Below are positions 1 through 7,228 of a DNA stretch of 64,000 nt, in pieces. The notes below the pieces were generated by a model. It did no database searches. It saw nothing but the letters and a program-made list of their open reading frames with translations, and had not been told where the DNA came from. How positions within the stretch are numbered: position 1 is the first letter of the stretch; every line of letters starts with the position of its first letter. A program made the translations under genes and the position numbers. This stretch comes from Devosia sp. XK-2 (GTDB taxonomy: Bacteria; Pseudomonadota; Alphaproteobacteria; Rhizobiales; Devosiaceae): positions 1,446,501 to 1,510,500 of the forward strand of contig NZ_CP146608.1 in the NCBI RefSeq assembly GCF_037113415.1, given 5' to 3'.

Positions 1-406
1 CATCACCCGCTCGCATACCCTTGACGCGCCGGTTTCTGCCACTCTCATCGTCGCCGAAATTGCCGAGGAGTTGGTACGTGTGGCGCTTGGTGAGCACGCA
101 CAAGAAAAGGTTATTACTCTTCTCGCCATCTCCGTTTCACATATCGGCGCACAGCCTCATCTCCAGCTCGAATTGCCCCTGGACCTTGATGATGAACGAC
201 ATCGACCCGGCACTCGCCGGGGCGCGGCTCGCTTCTCCGCCGACCAGGCCATGGACAGGGCGCGCGCGCGTTTCGGCCGCCAGGCCATCGGCTACGCCAT
301 TACCCAACTCGAACGACCGAAATCCGTGCCCGACGCCTTCCGCGAACTGGCCGAGAAAAGCTTGGCGCCGTCCCATCGGGCAAACCTCTCCAGCGGAGAG
401 GTTTGA
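1..406 (+). CDS. dinB: DNA polymerase IV (DinB-type Y-family), C-terminal part, cut by window edge
   Basis: The reading frame is open from base 2 and ends in TGA at 404-406, so only about the last 134 residues are present. They match the little-finger domain and tail of DinB-type translesion polymerases: a segment with TLDAPVS, a helix rich in E/A/L, then ITLLAISVSH. A QLELPL stretch follows, which is a typical beta-clamp binding motif, and then the conserved tail with PGTRRGAAR, RARARFG and SVPDAFRELAEKSL. The family copies past DNA lesions when tethered to the clamp. The catalytic palm lies outside the window. ImuB is an alternative, but this tail (VPDAFRELAEK) is more typical of DinB. Confidence 0.75.
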   Translation, partial: ITRSHTLDAPVSATLIVAEIAEELVRVALGEHAQEKVITLLAISVSHIGAQPHLQLELPLDLDDERHRPGTRRGAARFSADQAMDRARARFGRQAIGYAITQLERPKSVPDAFRELAEKSLAPSHRANLSSGEV

Positions 407-428
407 GGCGCTTCGAAGACACTTGGCA

Positions 429-465
429 TTGACTTGAAGGGCTCCAGTGGAGCCCTTCAAGTCAA
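429..465. repeat. 37-nt perfect palindrome downstream of dinB
   Basis: The left arm TTGACTTGAAGGGCTCCA (429-446) is the exact reverse complement of 448-465, with the single base G447 at the centre. It starts 22 bases after the dinB stop codon. Neither side is followed by a T-run, so it is not a classical intrinsic terminator, although as RNA it would form a very stable hairpin. The rest of the gap up to the next gene at 604 shows nothing recognisable. Confidence 0.8.
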
Positions 466-603
466 GAAGGCCATGAGAGCCACGCTCGAACTGCGAAGAC
501 GGGCACCCCAACGCCGTCATGGCCAGTCAGTGGGCGAGATAAAAGTTTGCGGCAAAACAGCCCGACGTGCTGAAATTGCTCACTACGCATGCAGGAGGCC
601 AGG

Positions 604-1020
604 ATGAAAGTGGACGGATCGTGCCATTGTGGCGCAATCACATTCGAAGCGGACATCGACCCCGAACGGGTTCGCATTTGTCATTGCACCGATTGCCAGC
701 AGCTTTCCGGTACCGCTTTCCGGGTTATGGTGCCGTGTCCGGAGAGCCAATTTCATCTCAAAACCGGGGTGCCGAAAATTTACGTGAAGACCGCCGAGAG
801 TGGCAGGAAGCGGCAACAGGCATTTTGCGCCGAATGCGGTTCTCCAATCTATGCGACTTCCGACGAGCCTGCCGGGTCAAGAAGCCTCGGCCTTCGCGTG
901 GGCGTCCTGACTCAGAGGCGCGAATTGGCACCAAAACGTCAATTCTGGTACCGATCGGTTCTGCCCTGGTTGCCGCCACTCCCCGGTATCGCCGCAGATG
1001 GAACCGCTTACGGGCAATAG
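604..1020 (+). CDS. GFA-domain (glutathione-dependent formaldehyde-activating-like) zinc protein
   Basis: This 138-residue protein has the GFA/CENP-V fold signature. An early GSCHCGAITFE block carries two zinc cysteines, CHCTDC carries a second set, and FCAECGSPIY a third. Family members bind zinc and some bind glutathione adducts, but most, including this one, have no proven substrate, so the formaldehyde name should not be taken literally. The ATG at 604 is preferred over the one at 589 because AGGAGG (593-598) sits five bases before it. The tail (PKRQFWYRSVLPWL) is also family-typical. The gene stands alone between dinB and the convergent SRPBCC gene. Confidence 0.85.
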   Translation: MKVDGSCHCGAITFEADIDPERVRICHCTDCQQLSGTAFRVMVPCPESQFHLKTGVPKIYVKTAESGRKRQQAFCAECGSPIYATSDEPAGSRSLGLRVGVLTQRRELAPKRQFWYRSVLPWLPPLPGIAADGTAYGQ

Positions 1021-1125
1021 AGACCAGGAAGGCCGTGAGGGCCACACCCGAACGCCATTCGTCCTGCAGCGCCTGTTCTGCGGGATTGGCCACCGGCAGC
1101 GGAACGGCCCCAAATTGCCGCCTTC

Positions 1126-1638
1126 TTACTCCGCGAGCAAGGCTGACAATACCGTATCCAGCTCTTCGAACTGTTCGGGATAGGCGCCCGTGCTGCCCGA
1201 TGCGATCGCGGCGTCGAGCGCGTCCTTGGACGGATAAAGGTCGGAAAGAACCAGAAGGGTCTTGCCGTCTTTGTCCGCAAAAGTGGCGGTGGTCACCGAG
1301 CCCTCATCGTTCTCTTCATTCGTCCAGACGAGACGGGTGGGCGGCGTCACCTCGATATATCGGCCGAAAAAGGCCATGGGCTGGTCGAAGTCGGGGTGGC
1401 CGAACACGAAGCGATATGTGCCCCCGGTGCGCACATCCGCCTCGCAGGAGATGAATGTGATGCCGAAGGACTTCGGTGTCCACCAGCGCATCAGCAGTTC
1501 CGGCGTTGTCCAGGCCTCGAAGACCAGACGCGCGGGGCCATCGAAAGTTCGGGTGATGATCAGTTCCCGCTCGGATCGCCTCTCCACATTTGTGCGTTCT
1601 TTTGCCGGGCTTGGTCTATTCGCTTTCATGTCGTCCAT
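1126..1638 (-). CDS. SRPBCC/AHSA1-family protein
   Basis: This 170-residue protein has the START-like helix-grip fold of the AHSA1 family. The opening strand reads LIITRTFDGPARLVFEAWTTPELLMRWW and is followed by GGTYRFVFGHPDF and the strand pair ending RLVWTNEEND. Such proteins bind hydrophobic ligands, and the exact ligand is unknown. The start at 1638 lies 23 bases inside the upstream ArsR gene and is preceded by GAGGGAAC, so the two are translated as a coupled pair. An ArsR-type repressor followed by an AHSA1 protein is a very common alphaproteobacterial pairing, which suggests that the ArsR protein controls this gene. Confidence 0.85.
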   Translation of the reverse strand: MDDMKANRPSPAKERTNVERRSERELIITRTFDGPARLVFEAWTTPELLMRWWTPKSFGITFISCEADVRTGGTYRFVFGHPDFDQPMAFFGRYIEVTPPTRLVWTNEENDEGSVTTATFADKDGKTLLVLSDLYPSKDALDAAIASGSTGAYPEQFEELDTVLSALLAE

Positions 1639-1981
1639 CGGCTTGTTCCCTCTGTTTCAAGTCGTCAATAACCAGGTCAAGCGCGTCGAAGCGCGCATCC
1701 CAAAGCTGACGATAGCGCTCGATCCAGGCCATCTCTTCCTCCAGCCGGCTTTGCCCAAGCCTGCACTTTCGCACGCGTCCCACCTTCTCGGTGGTCACTA
1801 GTCCTGCCCGCACCAGAACGTCGACATGCTTCTTCATGCCCGTAAGGGTCATGTGGAATCGGTCGGCAAGGTCGCCTATCGAAGCGTCCGAACGGGCAAG
1901 CTGCTCCAGCACGCCGCGCCGCGTGACATCCGACAGCGCGGCAAATGAAATATCGAAACGAGTTTGAGAATACTGAACCAT
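1616..1981 (-). CDS. ArsR-family winged-helix transcriptional regulator
   Basis: This 121-residue protein is a winged-helix DNA-binding protein. FAALSDVTRRGVLEQLARSDASIGDLADRF is followed by the recognition helix region MTLTGMKKHVDVLVRAGLVTTEK and the wing VGRVRKCRL. It lacks the ELCVCDL metal-binding motif, so it is one of the non-metal ArsR members usually paired with AHSA1 proteins. The ATG at 1981 is chosen over an upstream in-frame one at 2056 because it directly precedes the family-typical N-terminus. The inverted repeat at 1972-1991 covers this start codon, which suggests autorepression. It overlaps the downstream SRPBCC gene. Confidence 0.85.
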   Translation of the reverse strand: MVQYSQTRFDISFAALSDVTRRGVLEQLARSDASIGDLADRFHMTLTGMKKHVDVLVRAGLVTTEKVGRVRKCRLGQSRLEEEMAWIERYRQLWDARFDALDLVIDDLKQREQADGRHESE

Positions 1982-1991
1982 ATAGTTCAGT
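1972..1991. promoter_or_regulatory. Likely ArsR-type operator over the start codon
   Basis: ACTGAAC and its exact complement GTTCAGT are separated by six bases (CATATA), and the ATG of the ArsR gene lies in that spacer. Twofold-symmetric 7-6-7 sites in the promoter or leader are usual for ArsR-family autoregulation. The site is seen in the sequence; the binding is inferred. Confidence 0.6.
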
Positions 1992-2258
1992 GTAATGGTT
2001 CGCCCAGGACATGCAAGAGCGGTTTGAGGTCGTCTGCGCAAATCGCGAATAGCCATTCAGGTGAGGGCATGCGCCGCGGGGCCTTGGTGCGGGTCCCCTG
2101 CCAATCCGCGATCCGAACATGGAAGGCAATGGCAGCAGCTCGGTCCGGACTAAAAATCCTTATCGCCGGAAGCGTTGCGCCGTGAAGCCATAAACGCACT
2201 GCGTCATGCGGATCGAGACGGCGCGCACCGGACAGCATTCAAAATGAAGGGGGGAAAT

Positions 2259-2333
2259 TGGTACGCCCAAGGGGAATCGAACCCCTGTTTACGCCGTGAG
2301 AGGGCGTCGTCCTGACCGCTAGACGATGGGCGC
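2259..2333 (-). tRNA. tRNA-Glu (CTC)
   Basis: Read on the minus strand this folds as a full cloverleaf. The acceptor stem is GCGCCCA/TGGGCGT, the anticodon loop carries CTC, the T-loop is GTTCGATTC, and a genome-encoded CCA end occupies 2259-2261. Confidence 0.95.
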
Positions 2334-2381
2334 ACGGTTATCGCTTCGACTTCGCCGCATGCTCAAAAAGCAGGGGGAAGG

Positions 2382-2456
2382 TGGTACGCCCTAGGGGAAT
2401 CGAACCCCTCTCTGCACCGTGAAAGGGTGCCGTCCTAACCGATAGACGAAGGGCGC
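2382..2456 (-). tRNA. tRNA-Glu (TTC)
   Basis: A second glutamate tRNA lies 48 bases upstream of the CTC copy on the same strand. The acceptor stem is GCGCCCT/AGGGCGT, the anticodon is TTC, and CCA is encoded at 2382-2384. The two genes probably form one tandem transcript covering both glutamate codons. Confidence 0.95.
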
Positions 2457-2550
2457 ATCAGCGCGATGGGCGTCGTATAATGGGGTGCTTTTGATTGTGC
2501 AACCCTGTTTGCATTGATCCCATGCGCTTTTTTTCGTCGCCCCCGACTTA

Positions 2551-3027
2551 TCAACAGCCCGAGAAGGTGACGGGCCGGCGATAGCCGCGGGGCCGGTCGC
2601 GGACGTCGACATGGATAAAGCTGCGCCCGGGATAGCAGCCCAGGCCGCCAACGCCGTCCACGGTCATCGCAAAGGCGATGAGGTCCTGTTTGGAAACCCC
2701 GGGAATGTAGAAATCCGCTGCCATGCACTTGGTGTGATAGGAATTATCCGCCCCACCCACAGAGGCATTGTGGAAAGCGTTGCGATAGCCCGAGTTCATC
2801 ACCACCTTCTTGCCGAACCGGCCTTCGAATTCCCATATTACAAAGCGCAGTTTCGGCGAGATGCACAGTGCATTGACATTGCTCGAGCTGACATAGGTGC
2901 CCCAATCCTGCTTCAGGCCCGAATATCCCGGGCCGCTGCCGCTGGCGAACATGGCCATGGGCAGGCAGCCGGCAAGCGCCAGTGCGGAAACGAGGAGAAT
3001 GGCAAAGGAACGAAGAAGACGTGACAT
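2551..3027 (-). CDS. M15A-family D,D-peptidase-like lipoprotein
   Basis: This is a 158-residue exported protein. The N-terminal hydrophobic stretch ends in the lipobox LALAGC with C21 as the lipidation site, so it is probably anchored in a membrane facing the periplasm. The mature part carries the peptidase M15A signature: SGYRN, then HTKCMAADFYIPG (a zinc His and Asp), then FIHVDVRDRPRG (a second zinc His). The family cleaves peptidoglycan stem peptides. The ATG at 3027 is chosen over 3075 because GGAAGG lies five bases before it and the signal peptide begins there. It lies just upstream of the tRNA-Glu pair. Confidence 0.85.
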   Translation of the reverse strand: MSRLLRSFAILLVSALALAGCLPMAMFASGSGPGYSGLKQDWGTYVSSSNVNALCISPKLRFVIWEFEGRFGKKVVMNSGYRNAFHNASVGGADNSYHTKCMAADFYIPGVSKQDLIAFAMTVDGVGGLGCYPGRSFIHVDVRDRPRGYRRPVTFSGC

Positions 3028-3097
3028 AGCGACCTTCCCGTGGCGTGTCGCACATTGGCAACAAGCAATGGGCATTGGGGTTCGATCGCTAAAATTA

Positions 3098-3145
3098 GAG
3101 CGGTTTCGCTAACTGCTGGCTAAGCGGCACAGTTAGCGAAACCTT
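3098..3145. repeat. TAGAG-type hairpin element
   Basis: TTAGAGC at 3096 leads into GGTTTCGCTAACT (3102-3114), whose exact complement lies at 3131-3143 across a 16-base loop. On the minus strand it sits directly after the VOC gene stop and runs into CTCTAATTTTAG, so it may act as that gene's terminator. The same TAGAG opening is found in the elements at 17481 and 62216. Confidence 0.6.
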
Positions 3146-3160
3146 AAGTCTGGCAGATTG

Positions 3161-3583
3161 CTACCACGTGCCGGTATTGGCCATCGAGGCCCATGGCTCC
3201 TTGGGTTCAAGGTGCCCATCCTGGATCAGCTCCACGGATATGCCGTCGGGCGAGCGCACAAAGGCCATATGGCCATCGCGCGGCGGGCGATTGATGGTCA
3301 CGCCCATATCCGACAGATGCTGGCAAAGGGCGTAGATGTCCTGCACCCGATAAGCGAGGTGGCCAAAATTGCGACCGCCAGAATAGGGCTGCGGGTCGGG
3401 ATCCCAATTATAAGTCAGCTCGACCTCTCCGCCCTCGTCGCCCGGTGCACGAAGGAAAATCAGCGTGAACCGGCCCTTTTCGTTTTCCGTCCGGCGAACC
3501 TCCTCCAGGCCAAGGCCCTGGCAGTAGAAACGGAGGCTCTCCTCGATATCGGTGACACGCACCATTGTGTGCAGATATTTCAA
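3161..3583 (-). CDS. VOC-family protein (lactoylglutathione lyase-like)
   Basis: This 140-residue single-domain VOC protein opens YLHTMVRVTDIEESLRFYCQGLGLEEVRR and continues with the metal-ligand strands GHLAYRVQDIYALC and DGISVELIQ. Glyoxalase I members use glutathione and a metal to clear methylglyoxal, and the ExVELTYNWD segment fits that group. The start is taken as TTG at 3583: AGGAG stands six bases upstream, and relatives begin with M-K-Y-L-H-T at exactly this point. A much longer frame continues upstream to 4252 but runs antisense through the cold-shock gene and is not real. An internal ATG at 3565 is a less likely start. Confidence 0.85.
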   Translation of the reverse strand: MKYLHTMVRVTDIEESLRFYCQGLGLEEVRRTENEKGRFTLIFLRAPGDEGGEVELTYNWDPDPQPYSGGRNFGHLAYRVQDIYALCQHLSDMGVTINRPPRDGHMAFVRSPDGISVELIQDGHLEPKEPWASMANTGTW

Positions 3584-3735
3584 GGCTTTCTCCTCTGACC
3601 TGATTGGTGGCCCAGAGCTATCAAGCTCGCCGCGACGTCGCAACAATGGGTAAGGTAAGCTGTCAACAAAATCGCAAGACCTTCTTAACTTTTGCGCCTG
3701 AATCGGCCATGCTGTCCCATGTCTAGTGAGGAGTA

Positions 3736-3750
3736 CCCGCATTGTGCGGG
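3736..3750 (+). other. Small hairpin in the leader of the cold-shock gene
   Basis: CCCGCA, a TTG loop and TGCGGG form a six-pair hairpin 22 bases before the ATG at 3773, just ahead of the weak ribosome site GAGAAGG. Cold-shock gene leaders often fold in a temperature-dependent way, but whether this one does is not known. Confidence 0.35.
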
Positions 3751-3772
3751 CGAGTGAGAAGGCGTTTGGGAC

Positions 3773-4393
3773 ATGGGGGCCAAAAGCGGCGGCGAGGGTA
3801 ACAAGGCCACCGACCTGACGCAGTCGGGCGCGGTAACGCGCCACGACGACGTGCAGGGTGACCATCAGCTCGCCAGCGACACGATTGAAATTGCCGGCAC
3901 GATAAAATGGTTCGACGCCGGCAAGGGCTTCGGCTTTATTGTTCCTGACAACGGCATGGCCGATGTCCTGCTCCATGTGACATGCCTGCGCCGTGACGGC
4001 TATCAGACGGCCTATGAGGGTGCCCGCATCGTCGTCGAGGCGCTCAACCGCCCTGGCGGCCTGCAGGCTTTCCGCGTGGTCTCCATGGACGAGTCGACCG
4101 CCCGCCATCCATCGCAAATGCCTGCGCCGCGCACTCATGTCGTGGTCGAGGCAACCTCCGGCATGGTGCGGCTGGAGGTGAAATGGTTCAATCGCATTCG
4201 CGGTTTTGGCTTTCTGTCCGCGGGCGAGGGAACGCCCGACGTCTTCGTGCATATGGAAACCTTACGCCGCTTCGGTATCACCGAACTGCGCCCTGGGCAG
4301 TTTGTGCTGGTGCGTTATGGCCAGGGCCCCAAGGGCCTCATGGTTGCCGAAATTCGGCCAGATGGCTGGGGCGACGCTCCGTCCTCGCACTAA
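3773..4393 (+). CDS. Double cold-shock domain protein
   Basis: This 206-residue protein holds two cold-shock (OB-fold) domains. The first, about residues 42-105, carries GTIKWFDAGKGFGFIVPD. The second, about residues 137-200, carries EVKWFNRIRGFGFLSAGEG and DVFVHMETL. Both keep the aromatic RNP1-like core (KGFGFI, RGFGFL) that binds single-stranded nucleic acid; the RNP2-like VFVHM is intact only in the second, while the first has VLLHV. The first about 40 residues are polar and likely disordered. Two-domain proteins of this type are common in Rhizobiales and act as RNA chaperones. It is transcribed divergently from the VOC gene across a gap of about 190 bases. Confidence 0.9.
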   Translation: MGAKSGGEGNKATDLTQSGAVTRHDDVQGDHQLASDTIEIAGTIKWFDAGKGFGFIVPDNGMADVLLHVTCLRRDGYQTAYEGARIVVEALNRPGGLQAFRVVSMDESTARHPSQMPAPRTHVVVEATSGMVRLEVKWFNRIRGFGFLSAGEGTPDVFVHMETLRRFGITELRPGQFVLVRYGQGPKGLMVAEIRPDGWGDAPSSH

Positions 4394-4408
4394 CCGCCCG
4401 CGCTGCAG

Positions 4409-4897
4409 ATGAATGAAGCAATGTCGCCGATCGCCAGGGTCTTGCAACCGCTGCGCAGCCTTGCCGCGTCGGCGGCGATTGTGCTGGTTAGTTTGCCTCT
4501 TGCCGCATGCAGTGACGAGGCGCGTTTGGTGGTGCATTCGGACAGTGGCGAGCACGCCTTCACTGTCGAGGTGGTCGACACCCCTCAGGCCCGTGCGCAA
4601 GGGCTCATGTATCGCCAGGAACTGGCAGACGATGCGGGTATGTTGTTCGACTTCAAGGAAGAGCGTCCGGTCTCGTTCTGGATGCGCAACACCTATATCC
4701 CACTCGATATGCTGTTCATTCAGGCCGATGGCGAGATATCCAATATCCACGTCAATGCCCGGCCGCATGACACGACTTCCATCCCGTCCGATGGGCCGGT
4801 TCAATTCGTGCTCGAAATTCCTGGTGGCCGGTCAGTCGAACTGGGCATCAAAGCCGGCGATACTGTGCAGCATGCGCGGATCACAGCCGCGCAATAA
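4409..4897 (+). CDS. DUF192-family lipoprotein
   Basis: This 162-residue exported protein has a hydrophobic segment ending SLPLAAC, a probable lipobox with cysteine near residue 34, followed by a DUF192 domain. The domain is recognised by FTVEVVDTPQARAQGLMYRQEL, GMLFDF, and PVSFWMRNTYIPLDMLFI. The biochemical role of DUF192 is not established. No strong ribosome site precedes the ATG at 4409, and the ATG at 4421 (residue 5) is an alternative. It follows the cold-shock gene by 15 bases, so the two are probably co-transcribed. Its last 17 bases overlap the convergent hemolysin III gene. Confidence 0.85.
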   Translation: MNEAMSPIARVLQPLRSLAASAAIVLVSLPLAACSDEARLVVHSDSGEHAFTVEVVDTPQARAQGLMYRQELADDAGMLFDFKEERPVSFWMRNTYIPLDMLFIQADGEISNIHVNARPHDTTSIPSDGPVQFVLEIPGGRSVELGIKAGDTVQHARITAAQ

Positions 4898-5570
4898 CCA
4901 TGCAGTCGATCACCGCCCACAGGTGAAGGCTCGCGCCTGCGACTACAAAAACGTGCCATAGCGCGTTCTGAAATTTCAGCTTTTCCCATAGATGGAAAAT
5001 GATGCCGGCAGAATAGGTTACGCCGCCGGCCAGCAGCAGCCAAAGCGTGGAAGCGGGTAGGGCCTGTCCCAGTGCCTGAAAGACCAGCACGCCACTCCAG
5101 CCAATCGCCAGGTAAAGCGCAATGGCAACCCGTCCGAACCGCTCCGGCACAATCAGCTTCAGCGCAACACCGACCAGCGAAGCACCCCAGACAAGGCTCA
5201 TCATCACCACCCCGGCCGGCGTTCCGCCCAAAGCAGCCAGAAAAGGGGTGTAGGAGCCCGCGATGAAGAGAAAGATCGCCGCTTGGTCAAACCGTGCGAG
5301 ATAGTTTTTGACCGGGGTATTGGGCCAGAGATTGAAAGCCAGTGACACGCCCAGCACCACAACAAGCGTCGCGACATAGACCAACAGGGCCGGAAACGCT
5401 TCCGGCGCTGTCTGCATGAGGGCAAGCGCCAGCAATATGGAACCGGCAGCGACCGCACCGACCAGGCCCAGGATGTGGACCACGGCATCGACGACGAGTT
5501 CGGCTGTGGAATAGGCCCGGCGCAAACGCGCGCCGAACTTGGCTCTGGTGCTGGCAATGTCTCTCATCAT
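4881..5570 (-). CDS. trhA: Hemolysin III / TrhA-family membrane protein
   Basis: This 229-residue protein has about seven membrane segments of the hemolysin III (YqfA/TrhA, PAQR-related) family. The conserved residues that bind metal in PAQR proteins appear in VVDAVVH near the N-terminus, FDQAAIFLFIAGSYTPF in the middle and WHVFVVAGASLHLWAV near the end. Family members influence membrane energetics and lipid homeostasis; haemolysis is not the normal function. AAGGAGG lies just before two adjacent ATG codons at 5570 and 5567, and either may be used. Confidence 0.85.
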   Translation of the reverse strand: MMRDIASTRAKFGARLRRAYSTAELVVDAVVHILGLVGAVAAGSILLALALMQTAPEAFPALLVYVATLVVVLGVSLAFNLWPNTPVKNYLARFDQAAIFLFIAGSYTPFLAALGGTPAGVVMMSLVWGASLVGVALKLIVPERFGRVAIALYLAIGWSGVLVFQALGQALPASTLWLLLAGGVTYSAGIIFHLWEKLKFQNALWHVFVVAGASLHLWAVIDCMVIARL

Positions 5571-5705
5571 CCATCCTCCTTGCCCCTATCGTGTGGCGCG
5601 GATGTGACCAATGTGTTGCCTTCCGTGGGCACCTGTCGCCAATGTGAACTGGTAACGAAGAATCCTGGTGAACAATTCCTAACCGGCCCGAACCCGGCTT
5701 GACGT

Positions 5706-5729
5706 GTAACGCTGCCGTTACTCTAACGG
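5706..5729. promoter_or_regulatory. Overlapping inverted repeats, likely operator of the next regulator
   Basis: GTAACG-N4-CGTTAC (5706-5721) and CCGTTA-N3-TAACGG (5715-5729) overlap, giving three related half-sites ending five bases before the ATG at 5734. The position suits autorepression by the ArsR-type protein encoded next. Confidence 0.45.
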
Positions 5730-5733
5730 GTTC

Positions 5734-6246
5734 ATGACGAAACGCGCCAAGCCCCCCATCGCAATCTATTCAGCGTTGGCAGATGCCACACGCTGCCGCA
5801 TCGTGGAAATTTTGCTGGCCGGCCCTATCCCCGTGCATCAGCTTGCCGACGCATTTTCGATCAGCCGCCCGGCGATTTCGCGTCACCTGCGCGTCCTCAA
5901 GACGGCCGGCCTTGTGGTCGAGGTCAAGAAGGGTCGCGAAAATCTCTATACATTGAAAATCACGAAGCTTTCCGGCGCGATAAAGTGGCTCAACGGCGTC
6001 GCGGCGTCCGACACGGAGGAGGCGCCTGCCGCCGAAAAGGAAGCGCCAGTCCGGGCCGCGACGGCTCCCACCGATATGATCGTCATCAAACCGTCGGCGC
6101 CGAAAAAGGTCCGGCGGCCCACGCCGCCCGAGGCGGGCGGAAAGACCGCGTCGCAAGACGACCAGCCACTCTTCGCGCCAAAGCCCGACCGTACTCCGCG
6201 CGCCGCCAAAGACACGCCTGTCAGCCAGATGGGCTTCGATTTCTAG
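5734..6246 (+). CDS. ArsR-type winged-helix regulator with long disordered tail
   Basis: Residues 8-90 form an ArsR-family winged helix: IYSALADATRCRIVEILLAGPIPVHQLADAF, then SISRPAISRHLRVLKTAGLVVEVKKGRENLYTL. The core typical of the family is about 100 residues, but this protein continues for another 75-80 residues rich in Ala, Pro, Lys and Asp that look disordered. The tail contains DDQPLF and ends SQMGFDF, two short Q-plus-aromatic patches. No metal-binding cysteines are present. The leader contains overlapping inverted repeats, so autorepression is likely. No target gene is obvious: the next gene is convergent and unrelated. Confidence 0.8.
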   Translation: MTKRAKPPIAIYSALADATRCRIVEILLAGPIPVHQLADAFSISRPAISRHLRVLKTAGLVVEVKKGRENLYTLKITKLSGAIKWLNGVAASDTEEAPAAEKEAPVRAATAPTDMIVIKPSAPKKVRRPTPPEAGGKTASQDDQPLFAPKPDRTPRAAKDTPVSQMGFDF

Positions 6247-6252
6247 CTCAGC

Positions 6253-6954
6253 TCAGATGAATTGGGCGGGCAGGGACGCGGCCAGTGGCTTTTCGAGCGG
6301 CTCGATGTCGAACGCTTGCTCCACGCTGCGCTCGAAATCCGCGGGCGTCCACATGATCTGCGCAGGTGACAGGCGGGCCTCTATCGCCCCGAGCGCCGCA
6401 CGTGCGCCAAGGGCGAAAGGCCGAATAGTGTGACCAATGACATGGGACGCCGCCAGGGCCGCGCCAATATCCTTGCGCTGATCGCCGATATACCAGATCA
6501 CATCATTGCTACGCAGCTCGCGGCCGAGCCCCTTAAGGGCTGCGACGATCGAATCGGGCCAGGGCTTGCCGCGTGCAACGTCCTCCCGAAAGACCGCCGC
6601 GCTGAAATACTTGCGCAGGTCAAAAGCCTTTAGCGCATCATGGCCATAGCCTCGGCCAAGGCCATTGCTGACCACACCCAGGGCAACGCCCTCGGCGCGC
6701 AATTTCTCGAGCACCGCCCGCATGGTCTCACAAGGTTCGAGCATTTGTTCAACGCTCTTCCGACGCACCCTGTGGATAGCGCGATGAATCAGGAGCTTGG
6801 GGGCGCGATGAGGGCTTGTCATATGCCGGCGCGCCAGCCGAAACCGCGCCACCAGCCGACCGCCCCGGTGCGAGCAATCGTCCAGGAACTCGAGCATTTG
6901 CAGCACGCGCGGATTGACGTGGTGCACCAATGTCCCATCGAGATCAAATAGCAC
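6253..6954 (-). CDS. HAD-superfamily hydrolase
   Basis: This 233-residue protein has the HAD phosphatase motifs in order: DLDGTLV (motif I, nucleophile Asp), VVSNGLG (motif II), KPWPDS (motif III Lys) and GDQRKDI (motif IV). A helical cap lies between motifs I and II. The substrate cannot be told. The start is uncertain. GTG at 6954 places translation directly at the first strand but has no good ribosome site. The open frame extends about 15 codons upstream, where AGGGGG precedes only a CTG codon. It converges on the ArsR-type gene with a gap of six bases. Confidence 0.75.
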   Translation of the reverse strand: MLFDLDGTLVHHVNPRVLQMLEFLDDCSHRGGRLVARFRLARRHMTSPHRAPKLLIHRAIHRVRRKSVEQMLEPCETMRAVLEKLRAEGVALGVVSNGLGRGYGHDALKAFDLRKYFSAAVFREDVARGKPWPDSIVAALKGLGRELRSNDVIWYIGDQRKDIGAALAASHVIGHTIRPFALGARAALGAIEARLSPAQIMWTPADFERSVEQAFDIEPLEKPLAASLPAQFI

Positions 6955-7228
6955 GATGGTGGGTCGGTTCGCGTCTTCGGCCAGTGGATTTGCCCCCTAG
7001 TGGGCGACCAAGGTGGCCCAATTCGCGTGGCCGAACAACCCTTTTCGTGATTGTTGTGTGCTCTGGCGCAATGCTGCCAGCGAAGCACAGCGGTCGTTGC
7101 CGGGCAGAGGGTCGTTCAGTCTATTGGAGCCCGCTGCTCTGCGTTCACAGATTACGACTATTGTTGCGGAAAGCGGGACCAGGACACATAGAGTACATGC
7201 AATTCATCATCGGTAAGAGGGACAGCGC

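Noticed and set aside
3584..4252. N-terminal extension of the VOC gene to 363 residues
   Set aside because: The extension runs antisense through the cold-shock gene, and relatives start exactly at the TTG with a good ribosome site.
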